From Desulfobulbaceae bacterium (GTDB lineage: Bacteria; Desulfobacterota; Desulfobulbia; Desulfobulbales; Desulfobulbaceae), in assembly GCA_027011235.1 (NCBI GenBank), contig JALVAI010000074.1:1-7005 (forward strand): 7,005 nucleotides of DNA, written 5' to 3'. This document shows positions 6,629-7,005 of the stretch, piece after piece. Every line of letters starts with the position of its first letter. Position 1 is the stretch's first letter. A program made the position numbers and the translations under genes. Below the pieces are notes generated by a model. The model was not told the origin of the DNA. It worked only from the letters and a program-made list of their open reading frames with translations, and made no database searches.

Positions 6629-7005
6629 CTACAGGCTGAAAATAACAGTCATAATCGCATCCGAGACCACGATCAGGACAATGGACAGCACAACAGCGGA
6701 TGTGGTTGCCTCACCAACCGCCGAGGCGCTGCGACCTGAGTTCATTCCCTGAAAGCAGCCGGAAAAACTGATCAGTACCCCGTAAACAGCGCTTTTAATT
6801 ATCCCCTGGGCAATTTGATTGAGATGAATGGCATTCTTTGTCTGCACTATATACTCGGAAAAGGAAAAATCCAACATACCGATGCCGATAATAGTGCCGC
6901 CGGCAATTCCCAACAGGTCTGCATAGATACAGAGCAGCGGCATCATGCAGATAAGGGCAAGCATCCTGGGCAGCACCAGGTAGGAGACAGGGGAGATGCC
7001 AAGGG
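6629..7005 (-). CDS. mlaE: MlaE-type ABC transporter permease, 5' truncated at window edge
   Basis: The frame is open through the right edge, so the N-terminal half is missing; about 124 residues of the usual ~250 are visible. The first visible residues LGISPVSYLVLPRMLAL are the conserved coupling region of MlaE permeases. They are followed by PLLCIYADLLGIAGG and the C-terminal NSGRSASAVGEATTSAVV with a final helix (VLSIVLIVVSDAIMTVIFSL), all diagnostic of the family. The GTG at 6974-6976 is internal, not a start. It forms the inner-membrane core that moves phospholipid to or from the MCE ring, using the ATPase encoded 6 bp downstream. Whether an N-terminal STAS (MlaB-like) domain is fused to it cannot be seen here. 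Confidence 0.93.
   Translation of the reverse strand, partial: LGISPVSYLVLPRMLALICMMPLLCIYADLLGIAGGTIIGIGMLDFSFSEYIVQTKNAIHLNQIAQGIIKSAVYGVLISFSGCFQGMNSGRSASAVGEATTSAVVLSIVLIVVSDAIMTVIFSL

Noticed and set aside
6974..6976. GTG as the start of a short permease-like protein
   Set aside because: Codons upstream to the window edge encode the conserved MlaE motif LGISPVSYL, so this Val is internal.

Overview
The window is densely coding chromosomal DNA from a Gram-negative bacterium. Two lipobox-bearing lipoproteins, an MCE lipid-transport operon and periplasmic-type sensor domains all require a double-membrane envelope. Gene style (YDPRxRPWF-type Cache sensor, family 3 binding lipoprotein, MlaE/MlaF/MCE/auxiliary-lipoprotein order, moderate GC) suggests Desulfobacterota (former Deltaproteobacteria, perhaps Desulfobulbales-like). 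That placement is an inference from gene content and was not tested by a search. No rRNA, tRNA, CRISPR array or insertion sequence was seen, and no gene-free stretch exceeds 100 bases.

Layout: (1) bases 1-1683, plus strand, hold the 3' part of an ABC exporter half-transporter (membrane domain plus ATPase) whose start lies before the window. (2) Everything else is on the minus strand and converges on the exporter across 24 bp. In transcription order it runs: MlaE-type permease (cut by the right edge), MlaF-type ATPase, single-MCE-domain protein, PqiC/YmbA-type auxiliary lipoprotein, then after a 73-bp AT-rich gap a family 3 solute-binding lipoprotein, then after 57 bp a membrane sensor with a cytoplasmic AlbA_2 (Schlafen-like) domain.

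The first four minus-strand genes are tightly packed (6 bp gap, 8 bp overlap, 4 bp ATGA overlap). They form an MCE phospholipid-transport system: MlaE and MlaF make the inner-membrane ABC engine, the MCE protein spans the periplasm, and the lipoprotein probably docks at the outer membrane. No MlaC-like soluble carrier or separate MlaB lies between or downstream of these genes.

The most unusual part is the last pair. An orphan amino-acid-type binding lipoprotein with no permease sits next to a two-TM protein that has a large periplasmic Cache-like sensor and, in place of a kinase, cyclase or chemotaxis output, an AlbA_2 domain. A plausible reading is a small signalling module in which periplasmic ligand status controls a membrane-tethered nucleic-acid-binding or nuclease-like domain. 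This rests on domain recognition by eye and is a hypothesis.
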